DNA from: Deltaproteobacteria bacterium RIFCSPLOWO2_12_FULL_60_19
Lineage (GTDB): Bacteria > Desulfobacterota > Binatia > UBA9968
Direction: 5' to 3'
DNA length: 54,101 nucleotides
Assembly: GCA_001798595.1 (NCBI GenBank)
Contig: MGSS01000031.1
Coordinates: 1-54,101, forward strand
Made by a program: the position numbers and the translations under genes. Below are positions 19,280 to 27,118 of this stretch, piece after piece (position 1 is the stretch's first letter; the number at the start of each line of letters is the position of its first letter). The notes beneath the pieces were generated by a model. The model saw only the letters and a program-made list of their open reading frames with translations, did no database searches and had not been told where the DNA came from.

Positions 19280-20508
19280 AGTACGTGATCTTGCAAGGCG
19301 ACGGGATGGCGGACTATCCGCTTGAAAGTCTCGGCGGGAAGACGCCGCTCGAAGCCGCGGCCACGCCCAACATGGACTGGCTCGCCTCGCGCGGCCTGTT
19401 CGGCCTCGCCTACACGATCCCGGAAGGTTTTCCTCCCGGCAGCGACGTCGGCAACATGAGCATCCTCGGCTACGATCCCGCGCTCTACCACACCGGCCGC
19501 GCGCCGTTGGAAGCGGCGAGCGTCGGCATCCCGCTCGGGCCGGACGATATCTGCTTCCGCTGCAATCTGGTGACGCTTCGAAACGAAGGCGGCCCCGTTA
19601 TCATGGAGGATTTCACCGCCGGCCATATATCGAGCGAAGAGGGGGCGGAAATCATTCGCGACCTGCACGCCGCGCTCGGCGGCGACGGCGGCGGCATCGA
19701 ATTTCATCCTGGCGTCAGCTATCGGAATCTGATGGTCTGGCGCGGTGGAAAAGAGGAGATGCAAACGACGCCGCCGCACGACATCACCGACCAGGAGACG
19801 GCGAGTCATATGCCGGCCGGAGCGGGCGCGGATGTTTTGCTGAATCTCATGCGTCGCTCGCAGGAGTTGCTCGCGCGGCATGCCGTCAACCGCAGGCGCG
19901 AGAGCAGTGGAAAAAGAAAGGCGACCTCGATCTGGCTCTGGGGGCAGGGCAAGGCGCCCGCGCTGCCGTCTTTGAACGAGCGGTTCGGCATCAGCGGCAG
20001 CGTGATCTCGGCGGTCGATATTATCAACGGCTTGGGCGTTTATGCCGGCCTGGAACGGATTCAAGTTCCCGGCGCGACGGGATATTTCGACACCAACTAC
20101 CAGGGCAAAGGCGAGTACGGCCTCCGAGCGCTCGAACGGAAGGATTTGATTTTCATTCACGTCGAAGCGCCCGACGAAGCCGGCCACATGGGGAACGTCG
20201 AAGAAAAAGTCAAAGCGATAGAAAACCTCGACGCAAAGGTCGTCGGGACGGTGCTCGCGGGCCTCAGCGGGCGGCGGGACTGGAGGTTACTGCTGCTGCC
20301 GGACCATCCGACGCCGTGCGTCTTGAAAACCCACGTCCCCGACCCTGTGCCGTTTGTGCTCTACGGCTCGGACCGGCCAAGCGCGTCGTCAGATTACGGC
20401 TTCAACGAGAGCGACGCAAAACGCAGCGGCGTGGTGGTGAAAAAAGCTTTCAAGTTGATCGAATCGCTCATAGGAGGAACACAACCGTGGATCGAAACCT
20501 CGCCTTAG
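19276..20508 (+). CDS. ApgM-type phosphoglycerate mutase homologue, probable homoserine kinase
   Basis: The 410-residue protein belongs to the alkaline-phosphatase-like metalloenzymes of the cofactor-independent mutase (ApgM) family. Visible blocks are ILQGDGMADYP, PGSDVGNMSILGYDP, the ATGYFDTNYQGK region, HVEAPDEAGHMGN and LPDHPTPCVLKTHV. A branch of this family is annotated as a proposed homoserine kinase because it clusters with threonine genes where thrB is absent. Here it is coupled by ATGA to thrC and no GHMP-type thrB is seen, so that role is favoured. Glycolytic mutase activity is the alternative. Confidence 0.85.
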   Translation: MKYVILQGDGMADYPLESLGGKTPLEAAATPNMDWLASRGLFGLAYTIPEGFPPGSDVGNMSILGYDPALYHTGRAPLEAASVGIPLGPDDICFRCNLVTLRNEGGPVIMEDFTAGHISSEEGAEIIRDLHAALGGDGGGIEFHPGVSYRNLMVWRGGKEEMQTTPPHDITDQETASHMPAGAGADVLLNLMRRSQELLARHAVNRRRESSGKRKATSIWLWGQGKAPALPSLNERFGISGSVISAVDIINGLGVYAGLERIQVPGATGYFDTNYQGKGEYGLRALERKDLIFIHVEAPDEAGHMGNVEEKVKAIENLDAKVVGTVLAGLSGRRDWRLLLLPDHPTPCVLKTHVPDPVPFVLYGSDRPSASSDYGFNESDAKRSGVVVKKAFKLIESLIGGTQPWIETSP

Positions 20509-21437
20509 AAGTGGTTCGCGTGACCGAAGCGGCGGCGCTGTCGTCGGCCAGGCTCATGGGCCGGGGAGATGAGAAGGCGGCGGACCAGGCGGCGGTGGAC
20601 GCGATGCGCCAAGCCTTTAACGGCGTCGCCATCGATGGGACGGTGGTGATCGGGGAAGGGGAGAGGGACGAAGCGCCGATGCTCTACATCGGCGAAAAAG
20701 TCGGCGCCGGAGGTCCCGAAGTGGATATCGCCCTCGATCCCTTGGAGGGGACCACGATCTGCGCCAACGGCGGGCCGAACGCGTTGTCGGTCATCGCCAT
20801 CGCCGAAAAAGGCAAGTTCCTTCACTGTCCCGACACCTACATGGACAAGATCGCCGTCGGACCGGCGGGGAAAGGCGTGGTCGACCTCGACAAAAGCCCG
20901 ACGGAAAATCTCAAGGCGCTGGCCAAGGCGAAGGGACAGCGGGTCGAAGATCTGACGGTGATCATTCTCTATCGGCCGCGCCACGAGGCGCTGATCAAGG
21001 AAGTCAGGCAGTCGGGCGCGCGCATCAGGCTGATCAGCGACGGCGACGTTTCGGCGGCCATCGCGACCACCAAGCCGGAAACGGGGATCGACCTGCTGCT
21101 GGGCATCGGCGGCGCGCCCGAGGGAGTGTTGGCCGCCGCCGCGTTGCGCTGCGTCGGCGGCGACATGCAGGGACGGCTAAAGCCGCGCAACCCGCAGGAG
21201 ATCGAGCGCGCCCAGGCGATGGGGATCAAAGATATCGAAAAGAAATATTCCATCGAAGAGCTGGCCGGCGGCGAGGTCGTGTTCGCGGCGACGGGCGTGA
21301 CGGACGGCGACTATCTCAAGGGAATTCACTTCATCCCCGGCGGCGCAATCTCGCAATCGGTCGTGATGCGCTCGAAAACGCGCACTGTCCGCTTCATCGA
21401 CACCAGCCACTACTTCGCCTACAAGCCAAAATACTAG
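20487..21437 (+). CDS. glpX: Class II fructose-1,6-bisphosphatase
   Basis: GTG 20487 with AGGAGG about ten bases upstream starts a 316-residue protein, the usual GlpX length. The metal-binding segments are VVIGEGERDEAPML and ALDPLEGTT; DGDVSAAI and GIGGAPEGVLAAAALRC follow. It hydrolyses fructose-1,6-bisphosphate in gluconeogenesis. The start lies 22 bases inside the preceding gene, suggesting coupling to the threonine block. A longer in-frame extension upstream exists only as overlap with that gene and was rejected. Confidence 0.94.
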   Translation: MDRNLALEVVRVTEAAALSSARLMGRGDEKAADQAAVDAMRQAFNGVAIDGTVVIGEGERDEAPMLYIGEKVGAGGPEVDIALDPLEGTTICANGGPNALSVIAIAEKGKFLHCPDTYMDKIAVGPAGKGVVDLDKSPTENLKALAKAKGQRVEDLTVIILYRPRHEALIKEVRQSGARIRLISDGDVSAAIATTKPETGIDLLLGIGGAPEGVLAAAALRCVGGDMQGRLKPRNPQEIERAQAMGIKDIEKKYSIEELAGGEVVFAATGVTDGDYLKGIHFIPGGAISQSVVMRSKTRTVRFIDTSHYFAYKPKY

Positions 21438-21474
21438 CAGGCTGCTGAAAAAGACTCCAAGGAGGAACATCGAG

Positions 21475-22413
21475 ATGGCGGGAAAGAAGAAAATTCGAAT
21501 TTATTACCGGGCGCCAAGTCACGTGCCGCTCTGGAAAGTCATGGAGGAGTGCGGTTTTCTGGCCGAGCACGGCCTGGAGATGGATATGGGCTCGCTGGAA
21601 GGCCAGCGCAAGCGCGCCGCCGAGGGGTTGAAGTCGGGCGAGTTGGATATCGTCTCGGGAAACCATCACAACCTCTACGCGCGATGCGCGCTCAACGGCG
21701 ATCCCTACGTGCATGTCGCCCAGAGCAATAATTCGTGGCGCGAGAATTTCCTCGTCATGGGGAAAGGCGTCAACGGTCTCGCGGACCTCAAGGGCAAGCG
21801 CGTCGTGATGGACGACTACGACGGCCATACGGGCCTCAACGTCTGGCTCTATCTGCACCAGCACGGCTTGCGGGAAGGGCGAGAGGTGGAATTGGTCAAC
21901 GGCCCGAAGAAGGGGTTGGAGCGGGCGAAGGAGGTCATGGCCGGCAACTATGACGCCACCTTTATCCGGTCGGTGGATCACTTGCGCGCGCGGAAGCTCG
22001 GCGCGCGCATGATTGAGCTGCCGACCATGCCGATGATCGAAGGGGTGACGCTGACGACCACGAAGACCTACGTCGAAAGCCATCAGGAAGAGGTCCGCGC
22101 TCTCATCAAGGCGTTGGTTGACGGGATCCACTATTTCAAAACGCGGAAGCCGGAGACGCTGGCGATTATCAAAAAACATTGCCAGGCGCTTTTAAAGATG
22201 GAGAGTGACGAGGAGTGGAAATGCTTCTACGACAGTCAGGCGGGGTCGCTGGAGCCGAAGCCATACCCGTCCGTCGAGGCGGTCCAGAACGTCTTCGCCC
22301 TCGCGCTCAAAAGAGACCCCCAGATCGAGAAGTTCAACCCGCTGACGCTCTGGGATCTCCGCTACGTGCGCGAGATCGACGATAGCGGGTATATCGATAA
22401 GCTGTACCAGTAA
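21475..22413 (+). CDS. NMT1/THI5-like binding protein without signal peptide
   Basis: AAGGAGG lies about 8 bases before ATG 21475. The 312-residue product has the periplasmic-binding-protein type 2 pattern (start KKIRIYYRAPSHVPLWKVMEE, ADLKGKRVVMDDYDGHTG, MEGV-type hinge region) but begins with a charged MAGKKK and no hydrophobic signal. It is therefore probably cytoplasmic or exported otherwise. Relatives include the ABC-type SsuA/THI5 proteins and 4,5-dihydroxyphthalate-decarboxylase-like proteins, so an enzyme role is possible. Many Trp/Tyr/His residues line the first domain. No permease or ATPase is nearby. Followed after 26 bases by an exported relative. Confidence 0.75.
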   Translation: MAGKKKIRIYYRAPSHVPLWKVMEECGFLAEHGLEMDMGSLEGQRKRAAEGLKSGELDIVSGNHHNLYARCALNGDPYVHVAQSNNSWRENFLVMGKGVNGLADLKGKRVVMDDYDGHTGLNVWLYLHQHGLREGREVELVNGPKKGLERAKEVMAGNYDATFIRSVDHLRARKLGARMIELPTMPMIEGVTLTTTKTYVESHQEEVRALIKALVDGIHYFKTRKPETLAIIKKHCQALLKMESDEEWKCFYDSQAGSLEPKPYPSVEAVQNVFALALKRDPQIEKFNPLTLWDLRYVREIDDSGYIDKLYQ

Positions 22414-22439
22414 CCAGCAGCCCTCCGGAGGGAACGAAC

Positions 22440-23486
22440 ATGAGACCAGAGCGCGATTCGTTAGTCGGTGTCGGAATTTTCTTGGCGATCGTGGGCGTCA
22501 GCCTTTTACAGCCGCCGGCCGTTACAGCGAACCCCTATCTGGCCAAGCCGGGCGAAGCGCCGGTCAACGTGCGCGTGGCCACCTGCGCGGTGTCGGGAGG
22601 ATTCATTCATCTCTACGCCGCGCTCGATAACAAGCTGTTCGAGAAATACGGCCTCCGGGTCAACCATATCTATATCCGTGGAAGCAGCATCTCCCTGGCC
22701 GCGATCGCGACCGACGAGGTCCAATTCCTTTACTGCGCAGCGGACGCGACGATTCCGGGGATGGCCACCGGTATCGAAGCCAAATTGATCGGCGCGCCGC
22801 TGGTGGGACTTCCGTACGTTCTGCTCACGCGAAAAGACATCAAGCGGCCTGAGGATCTCAAAGGGAAGGGCATCGGCGTCACGCGGCCCGGCGACTTGAG
22901 CTTCCGCCTCACGCGGGCCATGCTGAAAAAGTTCAACCTCACCGAAGACGAGGTGAAGATTCGCCCCATCGGCGGAAGCCAGTCGGAGCGCTACAACGCT
23001 ATGGTTCAAGACATTATCCAAGCCATCCTCGTCACGCCGCCTCTGGAAGTCCGCGGAAAAAGAGACGGGTTCAATATGATCTACCGGCTCGAAGAGTTGA
23101 ACTTGCCCTTCATCTATAGCTCTCTCCACACCAACTCAAAGACGCTCCAGGCCCGGCCGGTGTTGGTGCAGCGGTTTGTCGCGGCGATGGCCGAGGCGGT
23201 GCAGTTCGTGGAAAAGAATCCGGACAAGGCGAAGGCGGCCGTGGGGAACGCCCTCAAGCAGAAAGACCAGGAAGTGCTGCAATCTTCCTACGACGCCTAC
23301 GCCAAGACGATCGTGAACCGGCGCCTGGTTGTGCCCGCTTCCCAGGTGGCGGATGCGGTGGAGGTGGCGCGCCAGACCGAGACCAACATCCGCCGCAAGC
23401 CGGCGGAGATTTTCGACAACCGCTTCGCCGAGGATCTCGAGAAAAGCGGCTTTCTGAAAGAGCTCTGGGGCGGAAAGATTCCGTAA
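22440..23486 (+). CDS. ABC transporter substrate-binding protein, NMT1/SsuA type
   Basis: Ribosome site GGAGGGAACGAAC precedes ATG 22440. A signal peptide (VGIFLAIVGVSLLQPPAVTAN) is followed by a type 2 binding-protein fold: NVRVATCAVSGGFIHLYAALDNKLFEKYGL, KRPEDLKGKGIGVTRPGDLS and a C-terminal helix region. In this family the protein captures a small ligand outside the membrane and hands it to an ABC permease. The ligand is not predictable. No permease or ATPase genes lie near this or the other binding proteins of the window, so they may share a remote transporter. Confidence 0.85.
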   Translation: MRPERDSLVGVGIFLAIVGVSLLQPPAVTANPYLAKPGEAPVNVRVATCAVSGGFIHLYAALDNKLFEKYGLRVNHIYIRGSSISLAAIATDEVQFLYCAADATIPGMATGIEAKLIGAPLVGLPYVLLTRKDIKRPEDLKGKGIGVTRPGDLSFRLTRAMLKKFNLTEDEVKIRPIGGSQSERYNAMVQDIIQAILVTPPLEVRGKRDGFNMIYRLEELNLPFIYSSLHTNSKTLQARPVLVQRFVAAMAEAVQFVEKNPDKAKAAVGNALKQKDQEVLQSSYDAYAKTIVNRRLVVPASQVADAVEVARQTETNIRRKPAEIFDNRFAEDLEKSGFLKELWGGKIP

Positions 23487-23517
23487 AGAAAAGTCATATA
23501 AGCGTCTCGCAAAAGTT

Positions 23518-23649
23518 GCGCTGCATTAGCGGGCCTGCGCCGGGTACATAGAGTCCATCCGGACGCTCCTTGTTTAACGCAGCGAATACCTTCTCGAAAC
23601 TGTCCGCAGCTCGTACCTCCCAAGACCGAGCGGTGGGTTTGACAGAACC
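23518..23649 (-). pseudogene. Fragment of a TrpX-type (ABC_sub_bind) binding protein
   Basis: On the minus strand the frame reads SWEVRAADSFEKVFAALNKE then RPDGLYVPGAGPLMQ. This matches the middle of ABC_sub_bind proteins, where the neighbour at 24476-25468 has LEVRAQNPDLEGVFQAAVKG. Neither a start nor the flanking domains are present. It is the debris of a relative of that neighbour, split from it by the DUF104/PIN pair. Confidence 0.6.
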
Positions 23650-23667
23650 GAGCTGTCTGTATAAAAT
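23639..23667 (+). promoter_or_regulatory. Promoter of the DUF104/PIN pair
   Basis: TTGACA (23639-23644) and TAAAAT (23662-23667) are spaced by 17 bases, giving a start near 23674, about 30 bases before the antitoxin ATG. Confidence 0.65.
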
Positions 23668-23705
23668 TTGATTTAAGCACGTTGGGCAATTTATCGGGGT
23701 TATCC

Positions 23706-23969
23706 ATGGCAAAATCCATCAAAGCTCTCTACGAAAATGGGGTCTTTAAACCGCTCGCGAAAGTTCGACTTAAGAATAGGCAAAGAGTGGAGCTGACCGT
23801 GGTGGAGAACGAGAGGTCGTCAAAACGGATCGCCAAGTCGACGGCGAACCGCCGGCCAATTGTAAACGGGGGAGAAGTAACGTCTCACCCGGCCTACCGG
23901 ATCGTCGGGCTGTTCAAAAGCGGGACTCATGATCTGTCCACAAATCACGACGCCTACCTCTACCGATAA
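23706..23969 (+). CDS. DUF104-type (AF2212-like) antitoxin
   Basis: The first 35 residues (MAKSIKALYENGVFKPLAKV, then LKNRQRVELTVVE) are the signature of DUF104 antitoxins: a short beta-structured head with VFKPL and a LKxGxRVxL-like strand. The tail to residue 87 is variable and would bind the toxin. The gene is followed after 11 bases by a PIN-domain ribonuclease, the usual partner. It probably neutralises that toxin and may repress the shared promoter. Confidence 0.82.
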   Translation: MAKSIKALYENGVFKPLAKVRLKNRQRVELTVVENERSSKRIAKSTANRRPIVNGGEVTSHPAYRIVGLFKSGTHDLSTNHDAYLYR

Positions 23970-23980
23970 AGAAGCGGCGT

Positions 23981-24406
23981 TTGAAGGTTTTCCTGGACAC
24001 GGGCGCATTCCTTGCGCTGGCTGACGAAGACGACCGCTATCATCCCGCCGCAAAATCGACCTACGCCGACCTGCTCCGATCAAAGGCTCGCCTTTTAACA
24101 TCCGATTTTGTCCTCTCCGAGACCTATACCCTGATCCGCTTCAAAGTCGGTCACCATGCCGCCGTCGAATTCATGAAGCGTCTTGATCAGACCGGGATCA
24201 AAGTGCTGCGCGTCAGCGAAGCGATTGAACAAACGGCCAAAGCAATTTTTGTGAGATACGACGACAAAGACTTCAGCTTTGTCGATTGCGCCAGCTTTGC
24301 TTTGATCGATCATCACCAACTCGACCATGCTTTTGCCTTCGACGATCACTTCCGCCGGTATCATTTCAAAAGAAACGTCGTCGTTTTGCCTGCTGAGTCC
24401 AGTTGA
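23981..24406 (+). CDS. PIN-domain ribonuclease toxin (VapC-like)
   Basis: The 141-residue protein has the PIN active-site acids: D6 in VFLDTGAFLAL, the glutamate of SDFVLSETYTL near residue 47, the aspartate of FSFVDCASF near 104 and that of AFAFDDHF near 124. VapC-type toxins cut tRNA or rRNA. The start is TTG 23981, since no ATG or GTG fits the conserved MKVFLDTGA head. It is co-transcribed with the DUF104 antitoxin. Confidence 0.85.
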   Translation: MKVFLDTGAFLALADEDDRYHPAAKSTYADLLRSKARLLTSDFVLSETYTLIRFKVGHHAAVEFMKRLDQTGIKVLRVSEAIEQTAKAIFVRYDDKDFSFVDCASFALIDHHQLDHAFAFDDHFRRYHFKRNVVVLPAESS

Positions 24407-24475
24407 TCTGAAGTCGGCGATCCAAAATTCTTTTCTGTCGGCTCACCCCTTACGTCTAACGTTTCACGTCTTGTT

Positions 24476-25468
24476 TCATTTGATCACCTTATCCGCCCTC
24501 ACCAGCACGTTCGGTGGAATCGTGAGACCAATCTGCTTCGCCGCCTTCAGATTGATGACGAACTCGAACTTCATGGGTTGCTCGACGGGGAGATCGGCGG
24601 GCTTGGCGCCTTTTAGAATCTTATCGACGTAGACCGCAGCGCGCCTGAAACTGTCAGCATCGATGGTTGAATAGGACATGAGGCCACCGGCCTCTACATA
24701 CTCGCTATCCTCGCACATTAACGGCAGTCGGTTCTTTATGGCAAGGTCCACAATCCGCTTTGAGAAACGATTGAGCAGGGGATTCCTAATCGTAATGAGC
24801 GCGCTCGCGCGTCCTTTGACCGCAGCTTGAAACACGCCTTCCAAATCGGGGTTCTGAGCGCGTACCTCGAGGGATTGAAGTTGTATCTTTAGAGCGCGCG
24901 CCGCGGCCTCATACTCTTTAAAGGCAATGGCCGGACCTGGTGCGTCAATGTCCCGAAGAGCTCCGACGCGCGATATCGCCGGCACGATCTCCTTAAGCAA
25001 TTCCAGCCTTTTCCCGCTCAAGTCTCGGCTAAGCGTGGCGAGCCCGGTGATATTCCCCCCTGGGCGCGCCAGGCTTTCGACTAAACCAATCGCAACGGGA
25101 TCCACAAAGCTCACCATCACAATGGGAATCGTTTTGGTTGCGTCCCTGGCTGCCCGGGTTCCGGGCAAAAATGTGGTGACAAGAACATCCACCTTGCTTT
25201 GGATGAGTTCGGCTACAAGGCCGGGGGAACGGTCGAGATTTCCCTCAATGTAACGATACTCAACAATAATGTTTTTTCCCTCTACGTACCCGAGATCTCG
25301 CAAGCCTTGCCGGAATGCCTCGACCCGAGGCCCGGGGTTGGAGGGATCGCCGGCGCCGGACAAGAATCCCACCCGCGGGACTTTTTTTGTCTGCTGCGCC
25401 TCGGCGATCGCTCCAGCAGCAACCAGTGCCACTGCCATGAGGATTGATGACAGACCAGCCTTGTTCAT
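24476..25468 (-). CDS. ABC transporter substrate-binding protein, TrpX/ABC_sub_bind family
   Basis: A signal peptide (LSSILMAVALVAAGAIAEAQ) precedes KVPRVGFLSGAGDPSNPG and FRQGLRDLGYVEGKNIIVEY, the standard opening of this type 1 binding-protein family. Further marks are IPIVMVSFVDPVAIGLVESL, ARPGGNITGLATL and PPNVLVRADKVIK at the end. The family is abundant in soil proteobacteria and its ligands (possibly aromatic amino acids) are poorly known. Start ATG 25468. The gap just downstream (24424-24475) contains short CGTTTCACGTC-like repeats rather than a clear terminator. Confidence 0.85.
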   Translation of the reverse strand: MNKAGLSSILMAVALVAAGAIAEAQQTKKVPRVGFLSGAGDPSNPGPRVEAFRQGLRDLGYVEGKNIIVEYRYIEGNLDRSPGLVAELIQSKVDVLVTTFLPGTRAARDATKTIPIVMVSFVDPVAIGLVESLARPGGNITGLATLSRDLSGKRLELLKEIVPAISRVGALRDIDAPGPAIAFKEYEAAARALKIQLQSLEVRAQNPDLEGVFQAAVKGRASALITIRNPLLNRFSKRIVDLAIKNRLPLMCEDSEYVEAGGLMSYSTIDADSFRRAAVYVDKILKGAKPADLPVEQPMKFEFVINLKAAKQIGLTIPPNVLVRADKVIK

Positions 25469-25674
25469 TTCTTATACCCCGTTGTTGCCGTGGTGTATCA
25501 CGCTAGGGAAGTAAAGAAAAGATGAACCTGACAGGATTGGATTGAACGACGCGTCAATGTGATTGGCCGCGTGATTCGATAGCGGGAGAATTCAATTCAA
25601 TGAGAGGATTAACATCGAGGCTGAGTTGTGCGACGCGAGGAGCGTCAAACTCCAGCCGTTGGTGAGACATCGTT

Positions 25675-26061
25675 TCAGCTTACGTGACGAAGCGGCTCAA
25701 GCCGAGCGATTGTTGCGGCTTTCTTACTCCGCAAGGCATGCCACAGCTCCCAATCCTGCTGCAATCCAAGCCAAAAGTCTGCCGACATCCCTAGGACGTG
25801 CGCCAGTCGCAGCGCTGTTTCGGACGTGACACCGCGCTTGCCTCGGATAATTTCATTTAAGCGGGGAAAGGATATCCCCAGGCGCACCGCAAAGGCGGAC
25901 TGGCTGATTCCGAGGGGCTTGAGAAACTCTTCGAGCAGCATCTCCCCGGGATGCGTCGGGGGCCTCTTGGTAGGCAGCCGCCGCGCCACAGGAAACAGTG
26001 ACGATTTGCCACGTTGTGGACGCCGCTCAGTGGTAGTCCGCGATTTCGACTTGATCCGCAT
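25675..26061 (-). CDS. higA: HigA-type antitoxin (XRE-family)
   Basis: The core THPGEMLLEEFLKPLGISQ, SAFAVRLGI and NEIIRGKRGVTSETALRLAH is the HigA helix-turn-helix, followed by the family tail FWLGLQQDWELWHALR. ATG 26061 is preferred, with GGGAG upstream; ATG 26067 is also possible. It carries ~30 extra basic residues before the core compared with the usual ~95-100 aa. It overlaps the end of higB by 35 bases. HigA binds HigB and represses the operon. Confidence 0.85.
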   Translation of the reverse strand: MRIKSKSRTTTERRPQRGKSSLFPVARRLPTKRPPTHPGEMLLEEFLKPLGISQSAFAVRLGISFPRLNEIIRGKRGVTSETALRLAHVLGMSADFWLGLQQDWELWHALRSKKAATIARLEPLRHVS

Positions 26062-26320
26062 ATCCATTCTCCCAGTGAAAGCACACGCGATACTGCTCAT
26101 TGATTCGAATACTGTGTTGGCCGACTCGATTCCCCCATAGCCGCTCAAGCCGATTTCCAGGCGGAACCGCAAGCTCCAGAAGGTCGCGCACGCGGTTGAG
26201 TTGGTCAAGCTTGCGCCGAGCGCTCGGCCATAGGGATTTCGGACACGTCCTGCGCGCCGCTCGCGTATCGGCGCCATTGAATATATCCTCGGTTCCACGA
26301 TCACCGAAGGAACGTATTAC
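26027..26320 (-). CDS. higB: HigB-type mRNA interferase toxin with no canonical start codon
   Basis: A 97-codon frame reads from GTA/ATA at 26320-26315 to TGA at 26027. It contains the complete HigB pattern: IRSFGDRGTEDIFNG, VPPGNRLERL, GQHSIRINEQYRVCFHW and VEIADYH. HigB cleaves ribosome-bound mRNA. A TGA lies two codons before the GTA, and no ATG, GTG or TTG precedes the conserved head, so translation would have to begin at ATA (26317) or GTA. Either the start has decayed and the toxin is silent, or a rare start is used. It was too irregular to be found by start-to-stop scanning. Confidence 0.7.
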   Translation of the reverse strand, partial: VIRSFGDRGTEDIFNGADTRAARRTCPKSLWPSARRKLDQLNRVRDLLELAVPPGNRLERLWGNRVGQHSIRINEQYRVCFHWENGYADQVEIADYH

Positions 26321-26327
26321 AAATCAC

Positions 26328-26333
26328 ATTATA
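26328..26333 (-). promoter_or_regulatory. Candidate -10 element of higBA
   Basis: TATAAT on the minus strand lies 7 bases before the GTA codon of higB. A weak TGGCAA (26351-26356) is 17 bases upstream of it. If used, the transcript would be leaderless or nearly so. Confidence 0.4.
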
Positions 26334-26392
26334 ACGGCCTCCATAATAATTTGCCAGTTGCTAAAAGCGTGCCTCACGTATAGTAGCCGCGT

Positions 26393-27118
26393 TCAGAGCG
26401 GGGCTTTGGCGTACTCCGCCAAAAGACTCTCGACTGAGTCGAAGTCGGCGAGCGTTCGCAGGCACGCGTAGGTCGGGAAGATCATCGGCAGCTTCTGCTG
26501 CGCGTAGAGTTGCATGGCGCGCTCCGGGGTCGCCCAAAGCCCATGAGCGACCTCCTCGGAGGTTTCCAGCGGGACTTGATCGGGCGGCAGGGTGGCAACA
26601 AAGAATCTTGTGTCGAAGCGGGCTGAAAACTCTGCCGGCGTCTGCCAGTGAGAAAAGTAGACCAGCCGTTTGACGTCGCAGTAAAGCTCTTCAGACTCGA
26701 GCAGCTCGTGGAAAGCCAGCCTTCCGTCGATCAACCCCGCGCGCTTTTGTAACAGCGCATCCTTGCGCCGGTGATCTCGCAGCATGAGAGGCTCTCCCGA
26801 CTCGGTCGCCGCGAGCAGCACGCCCACTTCCTCGAAAAGCTCGCGAATGGCGGCAACCCAATATCCCAGCGCGAGGGCCGGTTTCAGATGGGCGCCGAGA
26901 AGTTTCTGCGCCTGTTGCCGCGAGAGGCCTGCGCAGCGCTTGAGGCTCCGCTCCGACAAATCATCCTTAGTTAGCGTGCCGCCGGGAAAGACATACGCGC
27001 CGCCCAGAACATCCATCCGGTCGGGGCGGCGGGTGAGAAACACCTCGAGGCCGTCGGCTTCGCCGGAGCGCAGCAAGATCACGGTGGCGGCGCTCCTGGG
27101 GCCCGACGGCGTGCTCAT
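26393..27118 (-). CDS. NUDIX-fold hydrolase
   Basis: The segment GGAYVFPGGTL followed by a long insert and AAIRELFEEVGVLL is the split NUDIX box seen in NUDT19/YfcD-like enzymes; the REx2EExG glutamates bind metal. Such proteins hydrolyse nucleoside diphosphates linked to another group, often CoA derivatives. ATG 27118 overlaps the preceding gene's stop as ATGA, so the start is set by coupling; an upstream in-frame start lies wholly inside that gene. The 241-residue product is of normal length. Confidence 0.82.
   Translation of the reverse strand: MSTPSGPRSAATVILLRSGEADGLEVFLTRRPDRMDVLGGAYVFPGGTLTKDDLSERSLKRCAGLSRQQAQKLLGAHLKPALALGYWVAAIRELFEEVGVLLAATESGEPLMLRDHRRKDALLQKRAGLIDGRLAFHELLESEELYCDVKRLVYFSHWQTPAEFSARFDTRFFVATLPPDQVPLETSEEVAHGLWATPERAMQLYAQQKLPMIFPTYACLRTLADFDSVESLLAEYAKAPL

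Noticed and set aside
20316-20486. N-terminal extension of GlpX
   Set aside because: The frame is open but lies inside the preceding gene; GTG 20487 has the AGGAGG site and the conserved start.
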